A stretch of DNA of 56,987 nucleotides from Clostridiales bacterium (GTDB lineage: Bacteria; Bacillota; Clostridia; TANB77; CAG-508). The position numbers and the translations under genes are program-made. This document shows positions 1 through 10,101 of this stretch, piece after piece. The notes beneath the pieces are model-generated. The model ran no database searches. It was not told where the DNA came from and saw only the letters and a list, made by a program, of their open reading frames with translations. How positions within the stretch are numbered: the stretch's first letter is position 1; each line of letters begins with the position of its first letter. The DNA lies in NCBI GenBank assembly GCA_019417465.1, contig DXVF01000007.1, positions 49,223-106,209 of the forward strand, in the 5' to 3' direction.

Positions 1-179
1 GTATATTTATTTGCACAATAAAATTTTATATTAATTTTTATATTTATTTATAAAATAAAATCTTATATTTATTTAAACAAAAAAATCTTATATTAATTAG
101 TTAAAACTTCTTTACCTAAAGTATTTTTTATATTAAATATTTTTCATATTAAATATTTTTTAATTCTTATATTTCTAAC
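1..179. other. AT-rich non-coding segment at left edge
   Basis: Almost pure A/T sequence with loose repeats of the kind cttatatttattta, lying just behind the dprA stop codon. I see no reading frame with a ribosome-binding site and no clear terminator hairpin. It may hold the 3' untranslated region of dprA. Confidence 0.5.
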
Positions 180-1101
180 TTAAATTCTTACATAATTATT
201 TCCTGGCAAGCTTTTTATAAATCCTTCTAATTCAAGCATTGTTAGTTTTTGATTTATCTGTGACATTCTTAAATCACTCTTTCTTGCAAGATACTCTATA
301 TTTACAGGATAATATGGTATTAAATTATATATATCTGTATATTCATCATCGACACTTTTTAAATTCTCTTCATTCACTTCACTATCTTCTAGACTATTAT
401 TTACTTTATCTTTATAAGCTTTGTTGTTAATAATGCTATTTTCACTATCCTTAACATTTATTCTTAATTCCTCTAATATCTCATCTGGACTAGTAACTAA
501 AATCGCACCTTTTTTTATAAGCTCATTTGTCCCTCTTCCTTTAATTTCATCTATATTTCGTGGCAAACAAAAAACTTTTTTATCTTGCTCAAATCCGATG
601 TCTTGCAGTAATTGTACTACCACTTTTATATGCTGTCTCGATAACTAATACTCCCATAGAAATTCCACTAATGATTCTATTTCTTTTAGGAAAATTTTTT
701 GTATCTACTTTAGTACTGTTTGGATGCTCTGATATAATACATCCATCATTTTCTAGAATCTGTTTAAAAAGTTCCTCATTTTCTTTTGGATATATGTGGT
801 CTAATCCACATCCAACAACAGCTATTGTTCTTCCTATAGAGTTTTTTGAAAATTCATGAGCTATAGTATCTATTCCAATAGCTAGTCCACTTACAATTGT
901 TATATTATTTTTAGAAATCTCACTTGCAAATTCCTTTGCATATTTTATTCCATAACTAGTACACTTTCTAGAACCCACTATTGCTATAGAATGATTGTTT
1001 AAAAGTTTATCATTTCCTTCTACATATAATTGTTTAGGAGGATTTTTTATATCTAATAATCTTTTTGGATATTTACTATCTGTAATTTTTATTATTTTCA
1101 T
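180..1101 (-). CDS. dprA: DNA processing protein DprA (one CGG +1 shift)
   Basis: DprA loads RecA onto incoming single-stranded DNA during natural transformation. The Rossmann-like core is visible in order: AIVGSRKCTSYG, SGLAIGIDTIAH, AVVGCGLDHIYP, then SGSTITAR and KKVFCLPRN, with a C-terminal winged-helix-like tail ending LPGNNYVRI. The N-terminal SAM-like part is short. ATG at 1101 was chosen; a GAGGTG lies just upstream, overlapping the end of comM. The frame breaks at an in-frame CGG (595-597, preceded by CAT). Skipping the C gives ARHGFEQDKKVFCLP, which fits the family; read straight, translation stops two codons after the CGG. It lies directly downstream of comM, as often in Clostridia. 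Function is certain at family level; intactness depends on CGG decoding. Confidence 0.93.
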
Positions 1102-1109
1102 AAACACCT

Positions 1110-2647
1110 CTAGTTTCTTAAATATCTTTTATCTAAATTTCTATATTGTATTGCTTCTGCTACATGCTTTGGTAAAATATTGTCTTCATTTTCCAAATCT
1201 GCTATAGTTCTTGCGACCTTTAAAATTCTTCCATATGCTCTTGCAGATAAGCCTAATTTATTAAAAGCTAACTCTAATAACATTTTACCTTGTTTATCTA
1301 GCTTGCAATATTTTTCTATTAATTTTGGTGTTAACTGAGAATTTGAATAGATATTTTCTTCTTTAAATCTACTTTGTTGAACTTTCCTTGCTTTATTTAC
1401 TCTATTTTTTATTTCTTTAGATGTTTCGATTTTATTACTACTATCTAGGTTTTGGTACTTTACTTGAGTAGCTTCAATCTGTATATCTATTCTATCTAAT
1501 AATGGTCCACTTATTTTTCCTATATATCTAGAAATTGCTTGTTCTGAACAAGTGCATTCTTTTTCTTTAGAGCCTAAATATCCACAAGGACATGGATTCA
1601 TAGACGCAACAAACATAAAGTTACACGGATATGTTAGACTTGCATTAAGTCTACTTATTGTAACTATCTTATCTTCTAGAGGACCTCTTAAAACCTCTAA
1701 AGTATTTTTATTAAATTCTGGTAATTCATCTAAAAATAGTACTCCATTATGTGCTAAACTTATTTCTCCTGGCTTTGGAATTCTACCTCCTCCAATTAAA
1801 GAAATACTAGAAATAGTATGATGAGGCGCCCTAAATGGTCTTGTTACAATAAGTGAAGAATTCTTTTCTAAATTTCCTGCTATGCTATGTATTTTTGTTG
1901 TTTCTAAAGATTCATCAAAGCTTAAGTCTGGTAAGATGCTTGGAATTCTTCTTGCCATCATTGTTTTTCCAGAACCCGGAGTTCCTATTAATAAACAATT
2001 ATGACCACCTGCTGCTGCTATTTCTAAAGCTCTTTTTATATTTTCTTGACCCTTTACTTCTGAAAAATCTAATGAATTAATATTAATATCATCAAATAAT
2101 TCATTTACATTAACCTTTGTACTTTCTATTTCTATATTTTTATTCAAAAATCCGAATAACTTCTTTTAAAGTTTCTACTCCAATAATATCTATTCCCTTT
2201 ACTACTGCCGCTTCTACTGCATTTCCAATTGGAAGAACTACTTTTTTTATTCCTAACTTCTTAGCTTCTATGCACATTGGCAATATTCCATTTACTTCAT
2301 TTACTTTTCCATCTAAAGAAAGCTCTCCTATAAATATAGTATTTTCCATGCTACTTCTATCTATATTTCCACTACATATAAGAATACCAATAGCTATAGG
2401 TAAATCAAAAAGTGAACCTTCTTTTTTTATATCTGCTGGCGACAAATTTACAACTATTTTTCTACTTTGTATATCATATCCCGAATTTTTTATTGCCGTT
2501 CTTACTCTTTCTTTCGATTCTTTAACACTTATATCAGGTAACCCGTACAATATCCCAGCAAGGAATTCCCCCTGATACATCCACTTCGATATTTACTAAA
2601 TATCCTTCTAACCCTATTAAAGACATACTTTTTACAATAGATAACAA
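1110..2647 (-). CDS. comM: Mg-chelatase-like AAA+ helicase ComM/YifB (two CGG +1 shifts)
   Basis: ComM is a hexameric AAA+ helicase that promotes branch migration during natural transformation. Domains in order are the N-terminal domain (SLIGLEGYLV ... DIVGLPDISVKESKERV), the AAA+ core with Walker A GTPGSGKT and FLDELPEF, a CPCGYLG cysteine cluster (CPC/C/C), and the C-terminal Mg_chelatase_C domain (LSARAYGRILKVARTIADL). TTG at 2647 is the likely start, with GAAGG about 9 nt upstream. In-frame CGG codons at 2543-2545 (after GTA) and 2152-2154 (after ATT) break the frame. Skipping each C restores DIVGLPD and LKEVIGFLN and gives 511 residues, the normal family length. Four other CGG triplets here are out of phase and harmless. 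It overlaps dprA closely. Confidence 0.93.
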
Positions 2648-2845
2648 ATAATATCTACCTTCTTTCATATTTATTTTTGCTTGTTTATTTTGGAAAATTT
2701 ATTAGAAATTAAACATTTCACGAATTATTTTTAATCTTTTTGAATAAATTATTTTTATTTTATATAACATACTTTACATATTTTGTAAATAGCTTTTCAA
2801 AAAAAATTTTTGTTACTATTCACAGTTATTTAAAAACACATAGTA

Positions 2846-3009
2846 GCCTAGCTAATTGATTGATATATATTTTTTAAAATCAATCGCAGATAGGTACCTA
2901 CTCGCTTACTTTTCTACCTAAACTGCGTGGTATAAAAGTAATTTCTACCACTCACCCGCCACGCTTCAAGATTGGTTTTAAAAAATATATATCAATCAAT
3001 TAGCTAGGC
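2846..3009 (+). repeat. Interspersed hairpin repeat, copy 1
   Basis: About 164 nt whose ends form a near-perfect stem of roughly 40 bp (left arm from GCCTAGCTAATTGATTG, right arm ending CAATCAATTAGCTAGGC). The interior holds a smaller conserved hairpin, TGCGTGG pairing with CCACGC. The flanks carry further short inverted ends (TTCACAG / CTGTGAA). It lies between divergent comM and recQ. Arms read ATTGATTG/CAATCAAT here where copies 2, 3 and 5 have ATAGTTTG/CAAACTAT, so both arms changed together. Confidence 0.9.
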
Positions 3010-3146
3010 GGTAACATTATCTTTCCATGAAAAAACAAGCTGTGAATTGTAACTTTATATTAATCATATGTTAAAATATCTAAACATAACTATTGATTTT
3101 TCTATTTATCCTTGTTATAATTCTCCACATAGAAAAGAGGTTTTAC

Positions 3147-5305
3147 ATGAATACAGCAAAAAATTTATTAAAACAATACTTTGGATACGACAATTTCAGA
3201 CCACGGACAAGACTCAATCATAAGTCATATTCTAAATGACGAAGATTGTCTTCGGAATAATGCCTACTGGCGCTGGAAAATCTATATGCTATCAAATCCC
3301 CGCTATGATTTTACCAGGAATTACATTAGTTATATCACCACTTATTTCTCTTATGAAGGACCAAGTCGATAGTTTAAATCAAATTGGAATTCCAGCAACA
3401 TATGTTAATAGTTTACTTTCTAATACCGAATATTCCCAAACAATAGAAAATATCTTATGTAATGTTTATAAAATCATCTATGTAGCTCCAGAAAGACTAA
3501 ATTCAGAATCCTTTCTAAATATGCTTAAAAGCATAGACATTTCAATGATTACAGTAGACGAAGCTCATTGTATATCTCAGTGGGGACACGATTTTAGACC
3601 GAGTTACAGAGAAATTGCAAATGTTATTTTTAATTTAGATAAGCGTCCAATTATTTCAGCATTTACTGCAACCGCTACTCAAATTGTAGAAAAAGATATA
3701 ATAGACTTATTACATCTTCAGACACCATTTACTCTAACAACTGGTTTTGATAGAACTAATTTAAGTTTTTCTGTTGAATCGCCCAGAAGTAAAAAAGACT
3801 TTATTTTAAATTTTCTAGAAAATAATAAAAATGATTCTGGAATCATTTATTGTTTAACCAGAAAGTCTGTTGATAGTTTGTATCAAACTTTATATGATTT
3901 AAACTATAATGTTTCTAAATACCATGGTGGAATGAAAGATTTAGAACGAAATAAATCACAAGAAGACTTTTTATATGATAGAACTCAAATTATGATTGCT
4001 ACTAATGCATTTGGTATGGGAATAGATAAATCGAATATTAGATATGTAATTCATTATAATATGCCTAAAGATTTAGAAAGCTATTACCAAGAAGCTGGTC
4101 GTGCTGGGCGTGATGGAGACAAGTCTAAATGTGTTTTACTTTTTAATAGAGCTGATATTGTTTCAAACAAATTCTTAATTGAACAAACAGAATCCGAATC
4201 AAATCATAAAAATGAATATGCTAAGTTAAATGATATTATTGATTATTGTAATACTGATAAATGTTTAAGAAAATATATTTTAGAATATTTTGGTGAAACA
4301 CCTGAATTTGATAATTGTAATAATTGCAGTAACTGTTTATCTGAAACAGAAATTACTGATATAACTATAGACGCCAAAAAGATATTATCTTGTATAGTTA
4401 GAATGAATCAAAAATATGGCACTTCACTAGTCACAGATGTATTAAAAGGTTCAAAGTCTTCTAAAATTAAATCTTTTGGATTTGATAATTTATCTACTTA
4501 TGGAATTATGCAGGATTATTCTAAAGATACTATAAAGGAATTGATTTATTTTTTAATTACAGAAAATTATATAAAATCTATTGGAGATAAATATCCTGTT
4601 TTGATATTAGATCAAAATGCAAAAGAGATTCTTCATGGAGATAAGAAAGTCTTAATAAAAAGAAAGATTGAGAAGGTATCATCTACTACTGTATCTACTA
4701 ATGTTGATTTTGACGAGAATTTATTTGAGATATTAAGAGGTTTAAGAAGGAGAATTGCAGAAGAAAACAATGTTCCACCTTTTATTGTATTTGGTGATGT
4801 ATCATTAAAAGAAATGGCTACATATTTTCCTGTCAATAGAGTATCAATGCTTAGTATTAATGGTGTTGGTGTTAATAAGTTGGAAAATTATGGTGATATT
4901 TTTATAGAAACTATTAAACAATATATTGATGATAATAATATAAAGCTTTCAGATAAACCAATAAAGATAGCAGAAAGTAAAGAGAAAGCTTCTGCTAGAG
5001 AAGATACTAAAATTACATCTTATAATTTATTTGTAAATGATAAAAAGTCTATTGATGAAATTGCAGAGATTCGTGGACTTACAAGAAGAACTATTGAGGA
5101 ACATTTATTGAAATGTTATGAAAATGGGATGGAAATTAGTTTAGATGAATATATTAATGAAGATTTTAGAGATGATGTTTATTGTGCTATAGAGCAAGTT
5201 GGATATGAAAGATTGAGGGATATAAAAGATTTGGTACCAGATATGGTAGATTATTTTAATATTAAGTATTTTGTTATTGATTATAAAAATGGTTCCTCAG
5301 ATTGA
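3147..5305 (+). CDS. recQ: ATP-dependent DNA helicase RecQ (two CGG +1 shifts)
   Basis: RecQ is a 3'-5' superfamily 2 helicase in recombination and fork repair. Visible motifs are FRPGQ (motif 0), PTGAGKS (Walker A), DEAHCISQWGHDFRP (DEAH box and aromatic loop), FTATAT, the helicase C domain with AFGMGIDKSN and YYQEAGRAGRDG, the zinc-binding cluster CNTDKCLRKYILEYFG...CNNCSNC, a winged helix, and an HRDC domain near residues 500-580. ATG at 3147 follows GAGG. CGG codons at 3204-3206 (after CCA) and 3253-3255 (after CTT) are in frame. Skipping each C gives RPGQDSI and LGIMPTGAGKS and a 718-residue protein. Without the shifts no helicase domain is translated from this start. Confident call. Confidence 0.94.
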
Positions 5306-5336
5306 GCAATTTAAATTGCTCAATCTGAGGATTTTG
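5295..5336 (+). terminator. Palindromic terminator overlapping the recQ stop
   Basis: A perfect 36-nt palindrome (arms CCTCAGATTGAGCAATTT / AAATTGCTCAATCTGAGG, 5295-5330) followed by ATTTTGCTT. The recQ stop TGA at 5303-5305 lies inside the left arm, so the last recQ codons also encode the terminator stem. It could serve transcription from either side. Confidence 0.7.
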
Positions 5337-5384
5337 CTTGCAAACTTCTAAAATCAAATCTTTTATGGTCTTGCATTATTAAAG

Positions 5385-6133
5385 TTACAATATATAACAA
5401 TATTCCTCAAATTTTCCATTATACATATTATTTTTTAAAACAAAAACATATTCATGCGACAATAAATAAAAATCCTTACTCTTATTTTTCCAATAATCTG
5501 TCTTCTTACAATTATGTTGTTCTTTTATAATTATTTCTTTTAAAGCGAAACCTGTTTGAATAAAAATATTCATGACATAAAAACCTAATGGAATAACATT
5601 TTTATTTTTTCTAATATCTCCTATTAAAACTGAACAAATTTTGTCTTTTTTTAGAACTCTAAAACATTCTTTTGAAAATAAATTTATTTGATTCAAAGTA
5701 AATTCGATCTTGATATATCTTCACTGTATTTTATAATATCTGCATATGGTGGGTGTGCAAATATAAAATCAATTTTTTCATTTGGAATAATACTTTGTAA
5801 ATTAGTCGAATCAGCTTTTATTAACTTTGGCTCATAAATAGTATTATATTCAAAATTTAATCTACTTTTTGCCAATTTTAATACTTCTACATTTACATCA
5901 ATTCCTATACCTTTTTTATTTAATAATTTACATTCTATCATTGATGTACCACTTCCACAAAAAGGATCTAACACTATATCATTTTCTTTTGTATATTTTA
6001 ATATTAAATTTCTTGGTACTTGTGGTGAACAATTTCCTCTATAATCTCCTTTATGTGTTGCCCACTTTCCTCTTTCTTTGAAACTCCATATTGTAGTTTT
6101 TTCTAACTCAAATTCTTTTGGATTATATATCAA
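5385..6133 (-). pseudogene. Degraded DNA methyltransferase of a restriction-modification locus
   Basis: The upstream part (5693-6133, TTG start after AAGGAGG) carries the SAM-binding motif LDPFCGSGTS and the catalytic-type motif HPPY (FAHPPYADIIKYSED). The downstream part (5385-about 5696) continues in another frame with SKECFRVLKKDKICSVLIGD and LKEIIIKEQHNC, both typical of the C-terminal half of the same N4/N6-adenine or cytosine methylase family. Relatives normally have roughly 15-20 residues between SEDI and the ECFRVLK region; here they are mostly missing and the frame changes. This break has no CGG and looks like an ordinary deletion. It is next to a restriction-enzyme remnant. Confidence 0.7.
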
Positions 6134-6205
6134 TAAACATTCCTCCTTAATTATAAAGAGCAACCTTAATAAAAAGTTGCCCCCAAAAAAATTCTATAAT
6201 ATCTT

Positions 6206-6691
6206 TTATTTAAAATATGTTTTTACAACTTCTTCTAGCATTCCATTCTTCGCAAGATAAAAGTTCATAAGATAATTAATATTTCTAAATCCCTTTTGTA
6301 ATTGATTTTTTGATTTATTATCCCAACATAAACCATCTGTTCATGATACAAATTCCATATTTAACTTATCTAAATCATGTTGTCTATTAATATAACTATC
6401 AATTATTTCTTCTGGTTTTGAGCCTCCTCTAAAGAAATAATCAACTTCTATATTTAAAGCTTTATTATCTTTTATTAATATAAAATCAGCTTTTCTATTT
6501 TCAACATCTTCAGATATACTAAAACCATATTCTTTTAATTTTTTAAATTGTTTTTGTGATAACATTGTTACATTATATTTTTCACAAATTTTCTTTATTA
6601 CTGGCTCGCAAGTATCTTCAAATGCAGTTCCACCTCTATTTTTTCTGCCATTAGAATCTAAGCCAACTAATACTCCTATAACATAATCTGT
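6206..6691 (-). pseudogene. Remnant of a DpnII/MboI-type restriction endonuclease
   Basis: Translating the minus strand gives DYVIGVLVGLDSNGRKNRGG at the upstream end, then KADFILIKDNKALNIEVDYF, RGGSKPEEIIDSYI and, after an in-frame TGA (6341-6343), TDGLCW and a tail with NINYLMNFYLAK. These blocks match the C-terminal half of DpnII-family GATC endonucleases. The N-terminal half is absent: a TAG at 6692-6694 and AT-rich stop-filled sequence precede it. The TGA is not taken as Trp because TGA is a normal stop in this window (radA, recQ, miaA). With the damaged methylase this is a dead restriction-modification system. Confidence 0.6.
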
Positions 6692-6751
6692 CTAATCAAA
6701 TACTACTTTTTAATCTTCAAATACTATCTTTCACATATTATAAATATTTAC

Positions 6752-7429
6752 CTATTTTCTAGGCATTAATCCCAATATTCTTCCCGCAAAATCCCCAAAG
6801 TTTTGTGATTGTATAATAACTCTACCAGGACCAACTAATTTTGTTAAAAATAAGCCTTCTCCACCTAAAAATATATTTCCTAATCCTTTTATTGTTTCAA
6901 TCTCATATGAAACTGTACTATCAAAACCAACTACATTACCTGTATCGACTTTTAGCACTTCACCTGGTGCTAGAATTCTTTCTACTGGATCTCCATCTAC
7001 TTCTAAAAATAGCATTCCATTACCTGTAGCCTTTTGTAATATAAATCCTTCTCCACCAAATAAACCTGCTGAAAATCTCTTTGTAAATGCTATTTGAATA
7101 TCAACACCTGGTTCTGCACATAAAAATGCATTTTTTTGTATTGTAAAACCATTATTTTCTCCTACATTAATTGGTACAATATCACCTGGTACAGTAGTTG
7201 CAAAAGCAACTTTTGCTCCATCTACACTTGCTGTATATGTATTCATAAAAATAGATTCTCCTGTAAACATCCTTCCAAGGCTTTTCATTACTCCACCTCT
7301 TGCATTAGTTGTCATATTAACACCTTCTGTTTGCCAAGACATTCCTCCTCTTTGTGAATACATTGATTCACCTCTATTTAAAGTAACCTCTACTACTGGT
7401 ACAGTTTTTCCAATTATTTCATATCTCAT
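6752..7429 (-). CDS. AIM24/TIGR00266 family protein
   Basis: A 225-residue protein of the AIM24 family (TIGR00266), a beta-sandwich fold often located next to stress or membrane genes; its biochemical role is not established. Typical features seen are the N-terminal GGMSWQTEGV block, repeated Gly-rich strands (GGEGFILQKATGNG, GLGNIFLGGEGLFLTKLVGPG), and the end QSQNFGDFAGRILGLMPRK. It is complete and starts with ATG behind a purine-rich AAGGGGAAAATAAAA. One CGG triplet (sense) falls out of phase (GCG GGA). It appears to be a single-gene unit between the decayed restriction locus and a phosphoesterase. Confidence 0.85.
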   Translation of the reverse strand: MRYEIIGKTVPVVEVTLNRGESMYSQRGGMSWQTEGVNMTTNARGGVMKSLGRMFTGESIFMNTYTASVDGAKVAFATTVPGDIVPINVGENNGFTIQKNAFLCAEPGVDIQIAFTKRFSAGLFGGEGFILQKATGNGMLFLEVDGDPVERILAPGEVLKVDTGNVVGFDSTVSYEIETIKGLGNIFLGGEGLFLTKLVGPGRVIIQSQNFGDFAGRILGLMPRK

Positions 7430-7495
7430 TTTTATTTTCCCCTTCCTTTTTTCTTATGTTTTACATAATATTATTGCGTAATTTATATACTTAAT

Positions 7496-8329
7496 TTAAA
7501 TTTCATCCACATCTATATTCAATCTTTTAAAATTATCATATATTTTCGTCATATCACGATACTTTCCTTGTTTTAATTCATACATATAATTTTCTTTTTC
7601 AATATTTAATCTATTTGAAGCTAATTCTTTATCAATATTATATGGAACTCTAACATACTGAAATGAAATATCAGAACTATATTCCATATTTCCATATTCT
7701 CCTTCTATAATTAAGTAATTACTTCTTGTTGTTTCTAATACATTACTTTCTTTTAAAGGATTTCTTACAACATCAAAAGCATTTCCTATACTTCCTACAT
7801 TTATAATTGTTTTATTATACATTTTGTCCATATATGGATGATGAATATGACCATATATAATAACATCAGCAATTTTATCAGAAATTGTATTTCTACTTGG
7901 ATAAAACATATCTAATTTTGTTTTAAAGGAGTCAACATTAAGTACTACTTTCTGTATATCTTGTGGAGTTGCATGAAAAAGTCTAACTAGACTACCACTC
8001 ATATAAAATTCATATGAAAATGGTAAACTTAATAAATACTCCCTGTCTTCTTTATCAAGCATAGATTTATTCCATTTTATTCTTTCTTGTTCTTGTAATG
8101 GAAATTCCTCCAAACTATGTTCTTCTGAAAAATGCCTATCACAATTACCTTGTAATACAATATCACAATTTTCTTTAACTAATCTTATACATTCTTTAGA
8201 ATGAACACCTTTTGCAATAATATCTCCTAAACATATAATTTTATCTACATTTCTTTTTCTAATATCTTTTAATGTTTCATTCATAGCTTCTAAATTTCCA
8301 TGTATATCTGAAATAATAGCAATTCTCAT
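7496..8329 (-). CDS. Calcineurin-like metallophosphoesterase
   Basis: About 277 residues from ATG at 8329 (AAAGG 10 nt upstream; seven upstream in-frame codons are excluded because they precede this site). Metal-binding motifs of the metallophosphoesterase superfamily are all visible: D-x-H in ISDIHGN, GDIIAKG, QGNCDRH, and the late YGHIHHPY. The family hydrolyses phosphodiesters such as cyclic nucleotides or phospholipid head groups; substrate cannot be told from sequence. It is 8 nt beyond the end of the neighbouring HAD gene on the same strand, suggesting an operon. Complete, without CGG. Confidence 0.85.
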   Translation of the reverse strand: MRIAIISDIHGNLEAMNETLKDIRKRNVDKIICLGDIIAKGVHSKECIRLVKENCDIVLQGNCDRHFSEEHSLEEFPLQEQERIKWNKSMLDKEDREYLLSLPFSYEFYMSGSLVRLFHATPQDIQKVVLNVDSFKTKLDMFYPSRNTISDKIADVIIYGHIHHPYMDKMYNKTIINVGSIGNAFDVVRNPLKESNVLETTRSNYLIIEGEYGNMEYSSDISFQYVRVPYNIDKELASNRLNIEKENYMYELKQGKYRDMTKIYDNFKRLNIDVDEI

Positions 8330-8358
8330 ATTATACAACCTTTCTTTCATATTTGAAA

Positions 8359-8964
8359 TTATCTTATTTTATCACGCTTACACATTTTATTAATCTTACT
8401 ATATATATCATACCAACTATAACATCTAATTATATTTTCTCCCTTACATTCTTTATTATATCGAGCATCAAAACAAATTATATTGGGCAATATTTTAGAT
8501 AATTCTTTTATATTTTTAGGAGAATCTTCAATCATTACATCTATTTTATTATCCTTACATACTTTTCTTTTATCTTCACCTGAAAATATAAGTCTATCAT
8601 AATTAATTTTATTTTCTTTTAGCCAATTAGATACAATATTCCTCATATTTTCTCCCTCTTTTGAATCTGTGTCTGTTAAATATCTTGCTGTTATAATGAA
8701 AATTTCATTTCCTTCATTTTTTAACTTTTGTATTATCTCTCCTGAAAATTCTCTTGCTTTCTCATTTGTTGTATAATGAATTAAATACTTATCCCAAAAT
8801 TTGTCATCTATTTCTTCACTCCATCCAAATATCTCATCTGAAATATATGCATTAATATTTTTTATTTCTTCTATATTATTTTCATAAGCAAATTTAGTAG
8901 AATATTCTATAATCCATCTTTCAAAATCTGTTAATACACCATCTATATCGATTCCTATTCTCAT
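8359..8964 (-). CDS. HAD-superfamily 5'(3')-deoxyribonucleotidase-like protein
   Basis: A 201-residue HAD phosphatase. It opens with the nucleophile motif GIDIDGVLTDFE (DxDGVL), has FIITAR as motif II (Thr) and IMIEDSPKNI-type motif III/IV (MIEDSPKNI). The layout resembles NT5C-type nucleotidases and the YqfW/YorS group. It would act in the cytoplasm on nucleotides, but the substrate is inferred only from family resemblance. ATG at 8964 follows AAGGGGAGATGCACAT. It precedes the metallophosphoesterase with a short gap, and both could clean up phosphate esters. Confidence 0.8.
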   Translation of the reverse strand: MRIGIDIDGVLTDFERWIIEYSTKFAYENNIEEIKNINAYISDEIFGWSEEIDDKFWDKYLIHYTTNEKAREFSGEIIQKLKNEGNEIFIITARYLTDTDSKEGENMRNIVSNWLKENKINYDRLIFSGEDKRKVCKDNKIDVMIEDSPKNIKELSKILPNIICFDARYNKECKGENIIRCYSWYDIYSKINKMCKRDKIR

Positions 8965-9107
8965 ATGTGCATCTCCCCTTATCTTGCTTTTATTATATTA
9001 AAAAATATAATTCATGTAAATATTTTTATTATTCTTTTTTTACTTAACTATTGGATTTTTTACCATTTTGTATTATATTATTAATATTATAAATAATGGA
9101 GGTTAAA

Positions 9108-9900
9108 ATGGAGAAACGTGATTTATATGATATTAATAGACATTTAACAGGAGAAACAATTTTAAAGGATGAAAAAATTCCAAAAGATAGATACATTTTA
9201 GTGGTTCTTGTATTTATCCAAAATTCAAAAGGAGAATTCTTAATTCAAAAAAGAAGTATTCAGAAAGATGGAAAATATGCTTCAACTGGTGGACACCCTA
9301 AAACTTCTGAAAATAGTATTCAAGGTATGATTACAGAAATAAAAGAAGAAATTGGTCTAGATGTTATACCAGAAGAATTACAGTTATTTTATTCCGATCG
9401 TGATGATATAGACCAAGTATTTTTTGATTTATATTATATGAAAAAGGACTTTGATATTGATAATCTCGTTTTACAACAAGAAGAAGTTGATTTTATAGAA
9501 TGGGATTCTCTAGAGAAAATTTCTGAATTACGTTCAAATGGACTTTTTAAAAAAGAACATGCAGAAGCTTTTGATAGATTACTTCCCTTATTAAATAGAC
9601 AAATCCATAAAATGAAACTTCTAGAAAGACCTTTTAATAATATAAAAAATGGATCAAAGAAAGTTGAATTTAGACTATACGATGATAAACGAAAAAAATT
9701 AAAAGTCGGAGACTTATACAGAAACATTTAAAGTAGAAATAACTAATTTATATAAAGCTTCTACTTTTAAAGAACTATTTGAAAAAATTTATACAGATAA
9801 AGCAGAAATTGAAAATAAAACTCAAAGAATGTATGAAATATATTCACCAGAAAAAGAAAAAGAATATGGTGTTTTAGGAATTGAAATACGATTATTATAA
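9108..9900 (+). pseudogene. Nudix hydrolase-ASCH domain fusion, frame broken
   Basis: The first ~160 residues are a Nudix domain: GGHPKTSENSIQGMITEIKEEIGL matches the Nudix box order G-x5-E-x7-REUXEEXGU in modified form, and the sequence resembles isopentenyl-diphosphate isomerase-like Nudix proteins. A linker (LLNRQIHKMKL) joins it to an ASCH (PUA-like, RNA/nucleotide-associated) domain: KNGSKKVEFRLYDDKRKKLKVGD. The frame is then lost; TETFKVEITNLYKASTFKELFEKIY follows in another frame and ends at 9900. Around 9708-9720 the usual IEF strand seems to be deleted, so this is an ordinary lesion, not a CGG event (the nearby GTC GGA is out of phase). ATG at 9108 is set by GGAGG at 9098. Confidence 0.7.
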
Positions 9901-10016
9901 TTAGACGACAAAGATCCATCAGACTTTCTCTGTTCTGGTGTAGTGTCTGGACAGTGCGAATTAATTGGTGGACCTTTCATTATTGAAACTATGTAATCGT
10001 CCATCTAGTGTCTGCA

Positions 10017-10058
10017 CCCCTTACTTTGCATTATGCACAGTAAGGGGCTTTTCTTTTT
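10017..10058 (+). terminator. Terminator behind the Nudix-ASCH gene
   Basis: Arms CCCCTTACT (10017-10025) and AGTAAGGGG (10039-10047) followed by CTTTTCTTTTTAT. It stands between convergent genes (Nudix-ASCH on plus, hemW on minus); the T-run favours plus-strand transcription. Confidence 0.75.
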
Positions 10059-10101
10059 ATTATCTTCCATTTTACACAGTATTTTCTCATCTTTTACTAT
10101 C

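Noticed and set aside
2846..3009. Hairpin repeats as a CRISPR array or tRNA-like genes
   Set aside because: Copies are kilobases apart, ~163 nt long with large stems; no spacer-repeat regularity and no cloverleaf or CCA end.
6341..6343. TGA read as Trp in this organism
   Set aside because: TGA terminates radA, recQ, ylxQ and miaA at the expected ends; the two in-frame TGAs lie in damaged or doubtful genes.
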